Shown here: positions 35,872 through 46,800 of the stretch, piece by piece
Layout: every line of letters begins with the position of its first letter
How positions within the stretch are numbered: position 1 is the stretch's first letter
Origin: Anaeramoeba ignava
Lineage: Eukaryota > Metamonada > Anaeramoebidae
NCBI GenBank assembly: GCA_028826165.1
Contig: JAPDFW010000060.1
Location: forward strand, 310,001-374,000
DNA: 64,000 nucleotides
Reading direction: 5' to 3'
Position numbers and translations under genes: made by a program
The notes under the pieces: generated by a model
Told to the model about the DNA's origin: nothing
Seen by the model: the letters and a program-made list of their open reading frames with translations, nothing else
Database searches by the model: none

Positions 35872-38687
35872 TGATCATCTTTCAAAACTGAATAATCCAT
35901 TGAAATTTCTCCTTCTTTATTCTTTTTTTTCTTTTTTTTCCTTATCAAAACAATCATCAAAATAATTCCAACAATAACAACAACTGGAATAACTGTTGAA
36001 CAAACAATTATAACTGTTTTTGAATTTGAAGATTGTGAAGAAGTTAGTTGATTTCCAATTTGAATTGAAGAAATATCACCACATATTTGATTTGAATCAC
36101 AAGCTGAAACATTAATTTGATAAATTTGATTTGAATATTGTGCTGTAAAATTTTGAGAAGTTAAATTTGTATCAAAACTTCCATTATCATTTTCTGAAAT
36201 TGCTTGATAAGTAAAATTATAATAAGAAGGATTAATTGGATTATTTGGTTTATCCCAATAACATGAAATAGAATAAATGTTGGAAATTGAACATTGAAGA
36301 TTTAAAACAGGTCCAAATTTTCCTGATGTAATTTGAATTGAAGAAATATTACCACACATTTCATTTGAATCACAAGCTGAAACATTAATTTGATAAATTT
36401 GATTTGAATATTGTGCTGTAAAATTTTGAGAAGTTGAATTTGTATCAAAATTTCCATTATCATTTTTTGAAATTGCTTGATAAGTAAAATTATAATAAGA
36501 AGGATTAATTGGATCATTTGGTTTATCCCAATAACATGAAATAGAATAAATGCTGGAAATTGAACATTGAAGATTTAAAACAGGTCCAAATTTTCCTGAT
36601 GTGATTTGAATTGAAGAAATATCACCACATATTTCATTTGAATCACAAGCTGAAACATTAATTTGATAAATTTGATTTGAATATTGTGCTGTAAAATTTT
36701 GAGAAGTTGAATTTGTATCAAAATTTCCATTATCATTTTCTGAAATTGCTTGATAAGTAAAATTATAATAAGAAGGATTAATTGGATCATTTGGTTTATC
36801 CCAATAACATGAAATATCAAATGAATTGGAAATTAAACATTGAAGATTTAAAACAGGTCCAAATTTTGTGAAAATTGTTGTTGAAACAATTTCTCCTTGA
36901 TAGATTCCTAAACATTCATCTGTTTCACATCCACATATTGAAATTGAATAATTTGATAATGAATCTAATTCAGTTAATTCATATGAAGTTGATGAATTAG
37001 AAATTGAAGCATTCTTAGTTTCATTTGAATCTTGTTTTTGATAAAAAAGAAGATAATGATCTAATTTTGGAATAAAATTGATTACAGGAACATTAGGTGG
37101 ATTCCATAAAACCATCACTGATGTTGTTGTTATTGATTCAACTGTAAAATTCTTAACTGAATCAATTCTTGTTGTTAAAGAACATGAACCTGAACCTTCT
37201 CCACAAATTTGAGATGATGAATTACAAATTCTTATTTGAATATTATAATAGACATTTCCTGTAATATTAGGATAAATTGATGAATTGAAAATTTGAAAGA
37301 AAATATTATCAATAAGAATTGGAGATTGAATTGTTTCCCATTGTTCATTATTGATATAATTATAATTGATTTGATATTCAATATCAGAAGTTATTGGAAG
37401 AATTTCATTCCAATAACAATCAAATGAAGAAAATAAAGAACTACAATTCAAAATATTAACTTGATCATAAACAAATTCATAAATATAAACACCTCCCACA
37501 CTATCAAATCCATCATAAGTTAAAAGAGGAGAACCAACTGCAGAAATATCTCCTGAAATTGATACTGCTTTACCAAACTCTCCTTTGTCAGCCGGATTTT
37601 GTGGAAACCATTGTCTTTCTTGATTCCATCCACTTCCATTATTTTGAAACAAATATGCAGTTCCATCAGAATCTCCAACAATTAGATTATTTTGAGAAAT
37701 TGAAACACTGAATCCAAAACAACATTTACCTGATGCATTATTTGGAATAATAGTTTGATTATTCCAAATAGAACCATTGTAATGAAAAACATATGCTTTC
37801 CCTTGATTATAACCATCTCCAGAAACACCCATAACAAAAGTTGTTGCATCTTCAGAAATTGATACAGTACCTCCCCAATCACCATACTCTTGCAATCCAT
37901 TTACAGTAAAACTCTCTTCTTCATTCCAATATGTTCCATTTGATTGAAAAATATGAGCTGTTACTTGTTGAGAATTAGATTGTTCAGATTTAATTACAAT
38001 AAGAGAAGAATCTTTTGAAATTGATAAACTTTTTCCAAAATGATCATTTGCTTGTCCATTTGTTGCTGTTAAAGTAGGTTTTTCTTGCCAAATTGTTCCA
38101 TCATCATTCCCTTCCCAAACATATACTTTTCCTTGTTTTAAATTTCCATTCACTGATGCATAAGGAGAACCAATCAGAATAACTCTTTCTGAAATAGAAA
38201 CACTATATCCAAAATTATCTTCAGCTTTTCCATCACTTGCAGTTAATTCTTTTGTTTGAATCCATTCATTTCCACTTTTTGTAAATACATAAGCTTTGCC
38301 TTGACCAACATTTACAGAAACAGTTGCTTCAGGAACACCAACAACAATAACAGAAGAATCTTGAGAAATTGAAATACTCCATCCAAATTCATCACTGTTT
38401 TCATTGTTATTATTAGGAAGTTGAGCTGTTTGAATCCAATTATAATTTTGTTTCTCAAATACATAAGCTCTTCCAGGAATATTTATATCATTAACTCGAG
38501 CTCCTATTGCCATAACATTATTGGAAATTGAAATACTGCTTCCAAATGCAATTTCAGTGGCAAGAGGATTTGGATAAATAATTTGTTTTTGATTCCATTG
38601 ATTTCCAACTTTTTTTAACTCATAATTATTGGAAATTTGTTTTGTTAAAAGAAAAATAATCAAAATAATTGTAAATAATTTGATCAT
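35868..38687 (-). CDS. FG-GAP/FN3 transmembrane receptor, copy 1
   Basis: 939 aa, one exon. Residues 1-20 form a hydrophobic signal peptide. Residues about 40-400 hold FG-GAP-like beta-propeller blades (F-G-x-S-x-S-I-S-x-x-x-x-V-I-x-x-G-x-P), as in integrin alpha chains. Next come a Cys-containing domain, one FN3-like domain with W-N-P-P, and three tandem nearly identical FN3-like domains starting F-G-P-V-L-N-L-Q-C. Near the C-terminus is a single transmembrane helix, a K6 stop-transfer run and a tail of about 17 residues with Y-S-V-L, a possible YxxPhi sorting signal. Many N-x-S/T sites suggest heavy glycosylation. Role inferred: cell-surface adhesion or recognition; ligand unknown. Confidence 0.85.
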   Translation of the reverse strand: MIKLFTIILIIFLLTKQISNNYELKKVGNQWNQKQIIYPNPLATEIAFGSSISISNNVMAIGARVNDINIPGRAYVFEKQNYNWIQTAQLPNNNNENSDEFGWSISISQDSSVIVVGVPEATVSVNVGQGKAYVFTKSGNEWIQTKELTASDGKAEDNFGYSVSISERVILIGSPYASVNGNLKQGKVYVWEGNDDGTIWQEKPTLTATNGQANDHFGKSLSISKDSSLIVIKSEQSNSQQVTAHIFQSNGTYWNEEESFTVNGLQEYGDWGGTVSISEDATTFVMGVSGDGYNQGKAYVFHYNGSIWNNQTIIPNNASGKCCFGFSVSISQNNLIVGDSDGTAYLFQNNGSGWNQERQWFPQNPADKGEFGKAVSISGDISAVGSPLLTYDGFDSVGGVYIYEFVYDQVNILNCSSLFSSFDCYWNEILPITSDIEYQINYNYINNEQWETIQSPILIDNIFFQIFNSSIYPNITGNVYYNIQIRICNSSSQICGEGSGSCSLTTRIDSVKNFTVESITTTSVMVLWNPPNVPVINFIPKLDHYLLFYQKQDSNETKNASISNSSTSYELTELDSLSNYSISICGCETDECLGIYQGEIVSTTIFTKFGPVLNLQCLISNSFDISCYWDKPNDPINPSYYNFTYQAISENDNGNFDTNSTSQNFTAQYSNQIYQINVSACDSNEICGDISSIQITSGKFGPVLNLQCSISSIYSISCYWDKPNDPINPSYYNFTYQAISKNDNGNFDTNSTSQNFTAQYSNQIYQINVSACDSNEMCGNISSIQITSGKFGPVLNLQCSISNIYSISCYWDKPNNPINPSYYNFTYQAISENDNGSFDTNLTSQNFTAQYSNQIYQINVSACDSNQICGDISSIQIGNQLTSSQSSNSKTVIIVCSTVIPVVVIVGIILMIVLIRKKKKKKNKEGEISMDYSVLKDDQ

Positions 38688-38764
38688 CTTTTTTAAAAAA
38701 AGAAAAAAAAATGAAAAAAAACAATAAAATTTTGTTTTTTGTTTTTTTTAATTAAATTTTCTTT

Positions 38765-38776
38765 CCACGTGTGTCC
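38765..38776 (-). promoter_or_regulatory. CCACGTG-containing promoter box, receptor copy 1
   Basis: CCACGTGTGTCC lies 77 nt from the start codon, with an E-box core CACGTG. The same 12-mer is found at the same distance in the other two receptor genes. Confidence 0.6.
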
Positions 38777-38839
38777 AATTTTATTTTTCCTCTTTTTTTT
38801 TATTCAAATAAAAATTAATAAAAATTAAATTCAATAACT

Positions 38840-39842
38840 AGATCTTTTTTAAAATTATTTTTTAATTAATTTTATTACAAAATAATAAATAAAATAATAA
38901 ATAAAATATTTTAATTAATTTATTTCATTATTTTTAATAATATTAATTTAATATTAATAATAAATCCTTTTTTGAAATCATTTCTTAATTAAATTTATTG
39001 TAAAATAATAAATTAATTATAATTAAAAATTAAGTAAAATAATAAATAAAATATTTTAATTAATTTATTTCATTATTTTTAATCATAATTAATTTAATAT
39101 TAATAATAAATTCTTTTTAAAATTATTTTTAATTAATTTTATTACAAAATAATAAATAAATTATTATTAAAAATTAAATAAAAATATTTATCTAATTTTT
39201 GTTTCAAATTTATTTCATTATTTTTAATAATAATAATTTAATATTAATAATAAATTCTTTTTAAATCATTTCTTATTTAGATTTATTGTAAAATAATAAA
39301 TTAATTATAATTAAAAATTAAATAAAATATTTATCTAATTTTTGTTTCAAATTTATTTCATTATTTTTAATAATAATAATTTAATATTAATAATAAATTT
39401 CTTTTTAAATCATTTCTTATTTAAATTTATTGTAAAATAATAAATTAATTATAATTAAAAATTAAATAAAATAATAAATAAAATATTTTAATTAATTTTA
39501 TTTCTTTATTTTTAATAATTTTAATTTAATATTAATAATAAATTCTTTTTTAAAATTATTTCTTAATTAATTTTATTGCAAAATAATTAATTAATTATAA
39601 TTAAAAATTAAATAAAATAATAAATAAAATATTTTAATTAATTTTATTTCATTATTTTTAATAATAATTAATTTAATATTAATAATAAATCCTTTTTTGA
39701 AATCATTTCTTAATTAAATTTATTGTAAAATAATAAATAAATTATTATTAAAAATTAAATAAAATATTTTAATTAATTTATTTCATTATTTTTAATAATA
39801 ATAATTTAATATTAATAATAAATTCTTTTTTAAAATTATTTT
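38840..39842. repeat. AT-only satellite, unit A, about 7 copies
   Basis: Same family, between receptor copies 1 and 2. No ORF. Confidence 0.85.
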
Positions 39843-39847
39843 TTTGA

Positions 39848-39960
39848 GTGAAGTATTTATTGAGAAAAGAAGAATTAAAAAGAAGAAAAAGTAAGAATGA
39901 GAATGAAAATGAAATTTTGAAAAAAAAAAGAGCTAAATTTTAATTTCCTAAATACTTCAC
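39848..39960 (-). terminator. 3' inverted repeat overlapping the stop codon, receptor copy 2
   Basis: Same 12-bp arms as at 35759-35871, with the TGA stop inside the second arm and the same A/G-rich interior. Confidence 0.5.
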
Positions 39961-42788
39961 TGATCATCTTTCAAAACTGAATAATCCATTGAAATTTCTC
40001 CTTCTTTATTCTTTTTTTTCTTTTTTTTCCTTATCAAAACAATCATCAAAATAATTCCAACAATAACAACAACTGGAATAACTGTTGAACAAACAATTAT
40101 AACTGTTTTTGAATTTGAAGATTGTGAAGAAGTTAGTTGATTTCCAATTTGAATTGAAGAAATATCACCACATATTTGATTTGAATCACAAGCTGAAACA
40201 TTAATTTGATAAATTTGATTTGAATATTGTGCTGTAAAATTTTGAGAAGTTAAATTTGTATCAAAACTTCCATTATCATTTTCTGAAATTGCTTGATAAG
40301 TAAAATTATAATAAGAAGGATTAATTGAATCATTTGGTTTATCCCAATAACATGAAATATCAAATGAATTGGAAATTAAACATTGAAGATTTAAAACAGG
40401 CCCAAATTTTCCTGATGTGATTTGAATTGAAGAAATATTACCACATATTTCATTTGAATCACAAGCTGAAACATTAATTTGATAAATTTGATTTGAATAT
40501 TGTGCTGTAAAATTTTGAGAAGTTGAATTTGTATCAAAACTTCCATTATCATTTTTTGAAATTGCTTGATAAGTAAAATTATAATAAGAAGGATTAATTG
40601 AATCATTTGGTTTATCCCAATAACATGAAATAGAATAAATGTTAGAAATTGAACATTGAAGATTTAAAACAGGTCCAAATTTTTCTGATGTAATTTGAAT
40701 TGAAGAAATATTACCACATATTTCATTTGAATCACAAGCTGAAACATTAATTTGATAAATTTGATTTGAATATTGTGCTGTGAAATTTTGAGAAGTTAAA
40801 TTTGTATCAAAACTTCCATTATCATTTTCTGAAATTGCTTGATAAGTAAAATTATAATAAGAAGGATTAATTGAATCATTTGGTTTATTCCAATAACATG
40901 AAATATCAAATGAATTGGAAATTAAACATTGAAGATTTAAAACAGGTCCAAATTTTGTGAAAATTGTTGTTGAAACAATTTCTCCTTGATAATTTTTTAA
41001 ACATTCATAAGTTTCACATCCACATATTGAAATTGAATAATTCGATAATGAATCTAATTCAGTTAATTCATATGAAGTTGATGAATTAGAAATTGAAACA
41101 TTTTTAGTTTCATTTGAATCTTGTTTTTGATAAAAAAGAAGATAATGATCTAATTTTGGAATAGAATTTATTATAGGAACATTAGGTGGATTCCATGAAA
41201 TCATCACTGATGTTGTTGTTAATGATTCAACTGTAAAATTCTTAACTGAATCAATTCTTGTTGTTAAAGAACATGAACCTGAACTTTCTCCACAAATTTG
41301 AGATGAGGAATTACAAATTCTTATTTGAATATTATAATAGACATTTCCTGTAATATTAGGATAAATTGATGAATTGAAAATTTGAAAGAAAATATTATCA
41401 ATAAGAATTGGAGATTGAATTGTTTCCCATTGTTCATTATTAATATAATTATAATTGATTTGATATTCAATATCAGAAGTTATTGGAAGAATTTCATTCC
41501 AATAACAATCAAATGAAGAAAATAAAGAACTACAATTCAAAAGATTAACTTGATCATAAACAAATTCATAAATATAAACACCTCCCACACTATCAAATCC
41601 ATCATAATTCAAAAGAGGGGAACCAACTGCAGAAATATCTCCTGAAATTGATACTGCTTCACCAAACCCATCAACTGGATTTTGTGGAAACCATTGTTTT
41701 TCTTGATTCCATCCACTTCCATTATTTTGAAACAAATATGTGGTGTTTCCATTAGAATCTGAACCAGGATCTCCAACAAGTAAATTATTTTGAGAAATTG
41801 AAACACTTAATCCAAAACAACATTTACCTGATGGATTATTTGGAATGATAGTTTGATTATTCCAATTAGAACCATTGTAATGAAAAACATATGCTTTCCC
41901 TTGGAAATTTGAATTTCCAGAAACACCCATAACAAAAGTTGTTGCATCTTCGGAAATTGATACAGCACCTCCACAATCACCATACTCTTCCCTTCCATTT
42001 ACAGTAAAGTTCTCTTCTTCATTCCAATATGTTCCATTTGATTGAAAAATATGAGCTGTGAATTGTTCAGAACTAGATTGTCCAGATTTAATTACAATAA
42101 GAGAAGAATCTTTTGAAATTGATAAACTTTCTCCAAATTGATCATTTGCTTGTCCATTTGTTGCTGTTAAAGTAGGTTTTTCTTGCCAAATTGTTCCATC
42201 ATCATTCCCTTCCCAAACATATACTTTTCCTTGTTCTGAATTTCCATTCACTGTTGCATAAGGAGAACCAATCAGAATAACTCTTTCTGAAATAGAAACA
42301 CTATATCCAAAGCAATCTCCAGCTTGTCCATCACTTGCAGTTAATTCTTTTGTTTGAATCCATTCATTTCCACTTTTTGTAAATACATAAGCTTTGCCTT
42401 GTTTAACATTTCCAGAAACAGTTGCTTCAGGAACACCAACAACAATAACAGAAGAATCTTGAGAAATTGAAATACTGTATCCAAATCTATCATTATTTTC
42501 ATTGTTATTATTAGGAAGTTGAGCTGTTTGAATCCAATTATAATTTTGTTTCTCAAATACATAAGCTCTTCCAGGATGAGAATTGTAAAAATTAGATGGA
42601 GATCCTATTGCCATAATATTATTGGAAATTGAAATACTGTTCCCAAATGTAATTTCAGTGGCTGGATTATTTGGATAAATAATTTGTTTTTGATCCCATT
42701 GATTTCCAACTGTTTTTAACTCATAATTATTGGAAATTTGTTTTGTTAAAAGAAAAATAATCAAAATAATTGCAAATAATTTGATCAT
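39957..42788 (-). CDS. FG-GAP/FN3 transmembrane receptor, copy 2
   Basis: 943 aa, one exon, with the same domain order as copy 1: signal peptide, FG-GAP propeller, Cys domain, FN3-like domain, three F-G-P-V-L-N repeats, transmembrane helix, K6 and an S-V-L-K-D-D-Q end. It differs mainly in the propeller, by short substitutions and small loop indels (for example an added D-S-N-G-N). The C-terminal third and 3' flank look almost identical to copy 1, suggesting recent duplication or gene conversion. Confidence 0.85.
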   Translation of the reverse strand: MIKLFAIILIIFLLTKQISNNYELKTVGNQWDQKQIIYPNNPATEITFGNSISISNNIMAIGSPSNFYNSHPGRAYVFEKQNYNWIQTAQLPNNNNENNDRFGYSISISQDSSVIVVGVPEATVSGNVKQGKAYVFTKSGNEWIQTKELTASDGQAGDCFGYSVSISERVILIGSPYATVNGNSEQGKVYVWEGNDDGTIWQEKPTLTATNGQANDQFGESLSISKDSSLIVIKSGQSSSEQFTAHIFQSNGTYWNEEENFTVNGREEYGDCGGAVSISEDATTFVMGVSGNSNFQGKAYVFHYNGSNWNNQTIIPNNPSGKCCFGLSVSISQNNLLVGDPGSDSNGNTTYLFQNNGSGWNQEKQWFPQNPVDGFGEAVSISGDISAVGSPLLNYDGFDSVGGVYIYEFVYDQVNLLNCSSLFSSFDCYWNEILPITSDIEYQINYNYINNEQWETIQSPILIDNIFFQIFNSSIYPNITGNVYYNIQIRICNSSSQICGESSGSCSLTTRIDSVKNFTVESLTTTSVMISWNPPNVPIINSIPKLDHYLLFYQKQDSNETKNVSISNSSTSYELTELDSLSNYSISICGCETYECLKNYQGEIVSTTIFTKFGPVLNLQCLISNSFDISCYWNKPNDSINPSYYNFTYQAISENDNGSFDTNLTSQNFTAQYSNQIYQINVSACDSNEICGNISSIQITSEKFGPVLNLQCSISNIYSISCYWDKPNDSINPSYYNFTYQAISKNDNGSFDTNSTSQNFTAQYSNQIYQINVSACDSNEICGNISSIQITSGKFGPVLNLQCLISNSFDISCYWDKPNDSINPSYYNFTYQAISENDNGSFDTNLTSQNFTAQYSNQIYQINVSACDSNQICGDISSIQIGNQLTSSQSSNSKTVIIVCSTVIPVVVIVGIILMIVLIRKKKKKKNKEGEISMDYSVLKDDQ

Positions 42789-42866
42789 CTTTTTTAAAAA
42801 AAGAAAAAAAATGAAAAAAAAAGAATAAAATTTTGTTTTTTGTTTTTTTTTAATTAAATTTTCTTT

Positions 42867-42878
42867 CCACGTGTGTCC
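42867..42878 (-). promoter_or_regulatory. CCACGTG-containing promoter box, receptor copy 2
   Basis: Same 12-mer, 78 nt upstream of the start codon. Confidence 0.6.
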
Positions 42879-42949
42879 AATTTTATTTTTCCTCTTTTTT
42901 TTTATTCAAATAAAAATTAATAAAAATTAAATTAAATGATCAACAAAGT

Positions 42950-43345
42950 TTTTTAAAATCATTTCTTAATTAATTTTATTACAAAATAATAAATTAATTA
43001 TAATTAAAAATTAAATTAAATAATAAATAAAATATTTTAATTAATTTATTTCATTATTTTTAATCATAATTAATTTAATATTAATAATAAATTCTTTTTT
43101 AAAATTATTTTTTAATTAATTTTATTACAAAATAATAAATAAATTATTATTAAAAATTAAATAAAATATTTATTCAATTTTTGTTTCAAATTTATTTCTT
43201 TATTTTTAATAATAATAATTTAATATTAATAATAAATTCTTTTTTAAAATTATTTCTTAATTAATTTTATTGTAAAATAATAAATTAATTATTATTACAA
43301 ATTAAGTAAATTAATAAATAAAATATTTTAATTAATTTATTTCTT
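42950..43345. repeat. AT-only satellite, unit A, about 3 copies
   Basis: Short block upstream of receptor copy 2, ending in a TTTTTTT tract. Confidence 0.8.
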
Positions 43346-43438
43346 TTTTTTGATTTGAAAAAAAGGCAAAAAAAAATAAAAGAATTGGGAAAAATAAAAA
43401 AGAAGAAATGATTTGATTTGTTTTTGTTTCGTTTGTTC

Positions 43439-43494
43439 AAAAACTCAAAGCTGAAAACAGTTTATTTGAGTTTTATCATATAAACTGACAAAAG
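43439..43494 (-). terminator. Nested hairpins downstream of the 62-aa gene
   Basis: AAAACTCAAA pairs with TTTGAGTTTT, and an overlapping alternative pairs CAGTTTAT with ATAAACTG. They lie about 40-95 nt past the stop and could not form together. They may mark a 3' processing site. Confidence 0.35.
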
Positions 43495-43532
43495 CAAATC
43501 AGAAAGATTCAATAAAAGAGGAATTAGTTATT

Positions 43533-43721
43533 TCATTTTTTTGGACAAGGACATCCATTAAAATTAAATCGATCTTGTTTTGGGATTTGTTTAACTGGCT
43601 TCCAACCATGCTCACAAAAGAAATCAGACATATATTTACTTGGGCTTCCGTCTTTGTGCGTTTTATATGTGTGAATTACATTATCTCCTCCATAGCATTT
43701 GACTTCTTTCTTTCCAGACAT
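43533..43721 (-). CDS. 62-residue Cys-containing hypothetical protein
   Basis: ATG start, TAA stop, no intron. The base composition is clearly richer in G and C than the flanks, and the protein is not low-complexity (M-S-G-K-K-E-V-K-C-Y-G-G-D, F-F-C-E-H-G-W, G-C-P-C-P-K-K end). Four Cys and two His could bind one metal ion, but the spacing matches no finger I know. No signal peptide. Function unknown. Confidence 0.55.
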   Translation of the reverse strand: MSGKKEVKCYGGDNVIHTYKTHKDGSPSKYMSDFFCEHGWKPVKQIPKQDRFNFNGCPCPKK

Positions 43722-43883
43722 AAAATAAGATCAAAAATAAAATGATTGTTTTAAAAAAATGAAAAAAGAATTTGGAGAAAGGAGTAAATTTTTTTTAGGA
43801 TTGATCAAAAAAGAAAAGGAGAAAAAAAAATTTGAGATTATTTTGGATTAGTTTATTCTTTAATGAATGAGAAAAAAAAACTT

Positions 43884-46800
43884 TTAAAACAATTTTTTGA
43901 GAGAATCTGGAAGTAAATCTTTTGGTGTTGTTCCATCGCGAAACATTGTATCTCCAATTTTCCATTTTCCCTGTATTTTCAAATCGAAATCAGCATTTGT
44001 TCCTTTCAGCAATTTGATCATTTCTTCTGTAACTGATGGATTTCTGCAAAGATAATGTAACGGAGAAAACTAAAAAAAATTTTGGTTTTGAATTAATTTA
44101 TCAAAAAGAAATGATTATTTTTTTGATTAAATTTACAGACTATCGAATTTTGGAAAAAAATAATCAAAAATTTAAATTTTTTTTTTCTTCTTTTTTATTC
44201 ACATTCTAGTTAATTCAATTTAATCCAAATAATCATGGATAAAAGATAAAAAAAATATTCTGTTTTTTCTCTTTCTTTGATCTGTTTTTTTTTTTAGTTT
44301 TACTTGCTATTTGTGATATTGAAAAAAAAGAATTGTATATTAACTTTTTGCATTAAAAAGTGAAAAAATCGAGATTGTTGAGAAATGATTTACAGGCTAT
44401 TGAAAACGAATTCAATAAGAATATTTGGATGGAAAAAAATCAATCAAATTATAAAGAAGTAAAATAATATTTTTAGATTTATAATGAAGAATAGAAATGA
44501 AAACCAAAACTTTGATTTCAATAACAATAATTTTATTTACTTTCTATTAAAAACAAATTTTTTTCGGAATGTTAATTCCAAGAAAAAAGGATAGAAAAAT
44601 GAACAATAAAAAAATTCTAATAGATTTACTGAGACCTAAAAAAAAATTTAAGAATTTCACATTTTATTTGAACAAGAGAAAAAAAAAATTTATTCACAAA
44701 CTAATGAAAAGAAGAAATATTTGCATTTAAAAGAATTTAGAAAAAAAAATTGTATTTACAATCTATTGAACAAAAAATTAAAAAATTGAATCAAATGGCT
44801 TATCAAAATCATGTTGTTTACAAGCTTTTGAGAAGAAAATATATATGAAATCAAAAAAGAAATTTAAAAAAAATGGAATGAAATGATTAAGAAAAAAGCA
44901 TTTTCTTTACGTACTATTTCAAAAGAAAATGGGAAAAGAGATAAAAATGTTATATGAAATTGATTTCACTTTTTCCGAGCAAAAAAATAAATTCAACCCA
45001 ATTCATTCTTTGGTTTCGGCAACTGTCTGTTTTCTAATCAGAAATACTCATTCTATTCGTAGGTTTAGGGAGTTTTTCAAAAAATAAAAAAATTTTCATT
45101 TTCATTTTTTTTCTTCTTTTTGCAATGAATCTACAACCAATCATTTCTCGAATGTTAAAAAAAATTGATGATCTCGATGAGAAAATGCAAAAGAAGTATG
45201 GAACTCCTGTGAAAATAAAAGAAAAAAATACAATTATCTAAAAAAAGCCCAATGAAAATACTTTGGAATTAGGTTTTCATGAAAGAAAATCCTTTAATCC
45301 TAAAAAAAATGTCTAGTTTGCATCTTCCACAATTTAATCAAGTTTATGGAATTGTCAAATCAAGCATCCAACCTTTTTTTCAAAAATCCCAAGAAAAATT
45401 CATTTCAAAAAAGAATGTGTTGTTGATTGTCCTCATTCATCTAAGAAAATATTATATTTTTGAAGATATGGTTAGTTTCTTTGGAATCAGTTTGTCTTCT
45501 CTTCACAAAATCATTCAGGAAAATATGAAAAGAATGGAAAATGCTCTAATTAAATGGCAAATTTATTGTATCTGTAAGATATGTAAGAAAAGAAAAACTT
45601 CTCCAATGTATATTTTTTCGTGAGATTACTTTTCAGGTTAAGAAAGGTCACTCCTTTTTGAAAAGAACTCAAATTAGCCGGGCTAGTTTGTTAACAAAAT
45701 TTCAAGAAGTGATAAAGGAATTTCGCCTAAGGAAAAATGTTGTTGTTCTCAATCTGAGGAAGATCGATCTCACAATTACACAATGTTGGTGTTGAAGATT
45801 CAAAAATTGTTCAATGAAAGAGTGGGGATAGAAATTTGGGTAGTTTATTATCTTATAAAAGACCTAATTTAGAGGTGGAGTTTGAAGTTAATTTCATTCC
45901 CAGACCTAGGACTGAGAAAAAATGGTTTTCAGAGAATGAAGCTAGTAGAGATGCAGGAATCACATTTTTCTCCCCAAATTATGTGGAATTCCATAATCAA
46001 ATTCTTCTCTCTATTACGAATCGGTTACAAGAAATGGAAATTAGAGAAGATAAATTCGCAAGAAAATTAGTGATTCATTTCAAAATCGATCCCTATTCAA
46101 AAAGGAATAACGAAATTGATCAAAACAATAATAAAACAAAGTAGATGGATCAGATCATAAAATGATAATCAAGATAATAAAATATAAGCGTCAGAAAGAC
46201 CAAAACTAGGGGAAATTAAGTATAATAAAGCATTCAAAAAAGATTTAGAAAAGAAATTAAAAAAAAAACGATTTTAACCTTACTAAAAGCACAATGAAAA
46301 AATGCTTCAAAAAACAACAAAATCCCAAAAGAAGAAAATTTTTAAAAAGAAAATAAGGATTATTACAATCTCCTTCAATAAAAAAGAATCCAAAATGAAA
46401 AATTTTCTTTTTTTTTTCTGAATAATAAATTTATTTACAACCTATTTAAGGAAAAATTTCAAGATGAGAAAAATATTATTATCATGAATAAAACAAAGAA
46501 TAATAAATAATATTTATTTGATTTTGGTTTGAGTGAATTAATTTCCAATATTAAAAGTATTGATATTTACAATCTAATTAATAATTCCACATTCCAAAAT
46601 AAGTAATTGACAAATTCATTAAAAATTTCTTTTTTTCGTTTTTTTTTTACTTCTTGGAAATTGAAATTGACTCCTTTATTAATCAAAATCCTAATCATAT
46701 CTATTGTAATTGATGTATTTTGGCATAAAAAATGAAGTGGAGATTGCTAAAAAAATGAAAAGGGAAATTAATTTCGATATTGATTTTGGGAAATTTAAAT

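Larger units (their letters stand above)
45090..46145 (+). mobile_element. Internally deleted DDE/tyrosine-recombinase element, copy 1
   Basis: Inserted in an intron of paralog 3, opposite strand. The first part (45279-45590) encodes the helix-turn-helix N-terminus of a DDE_4-type transposase ([14 protein letters not shown]). At about 45.6 kb it jumps to the C-terminal part of a tyrosine recombinase related to the gene at 62496-63806, broken by stops near 45.8 kb but keeping [10 protein letters not shown] with its Tyr. No terminal inverted repeats were recognised, so the ends are approximate. Confidence 0.65.
44070..46650 (-). other. Microexon array 3d (11 single codons and one 6-nt exon) split by an insertion
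   Basis: Transcript order: ATT 46571, GTT 46439, [insertion], TAC 44911, CTT 44822, ATT 44760, TTT 44698, GTCTCA 44630-44635 (V-S), AAA 44541, CCT 44394, CAA 44304, AAT 44203, TCT 44137, before FSPLHY. Two donors are GTGAAT. A further ATT at 46367-46369 is possible. It starts with Ile like arrays 1e and 2g but lacks their final Gly. Confidence 0.6.

Noticed and set aside
35868-42788. Short Ile/Lys/Leu-rich frames antiparallel or shifted within the receptor genes (for example 36302-36517, 40391-40606)
   Set aside because: They recur at the same place in each FN3-like repeat only because the DNA repeats; they overlap the real reading frame.
45126-45242. 39-codon frame upstream of the DDE fragment in copy 1 as a separate gene
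   Set aside because: More likely the transposase N-terminus or 5' region, disabled by a stop; copy 2 has the same region with an added base.
46361-46372. GGAG-ATT-GTAATA as an extra microexon next to element copy 1
   Set aside because: Spacing fits but the acceptor GGAG is unlike the usual TAG/AAG/CAG and it lies at the insertion edge; left out of the count.
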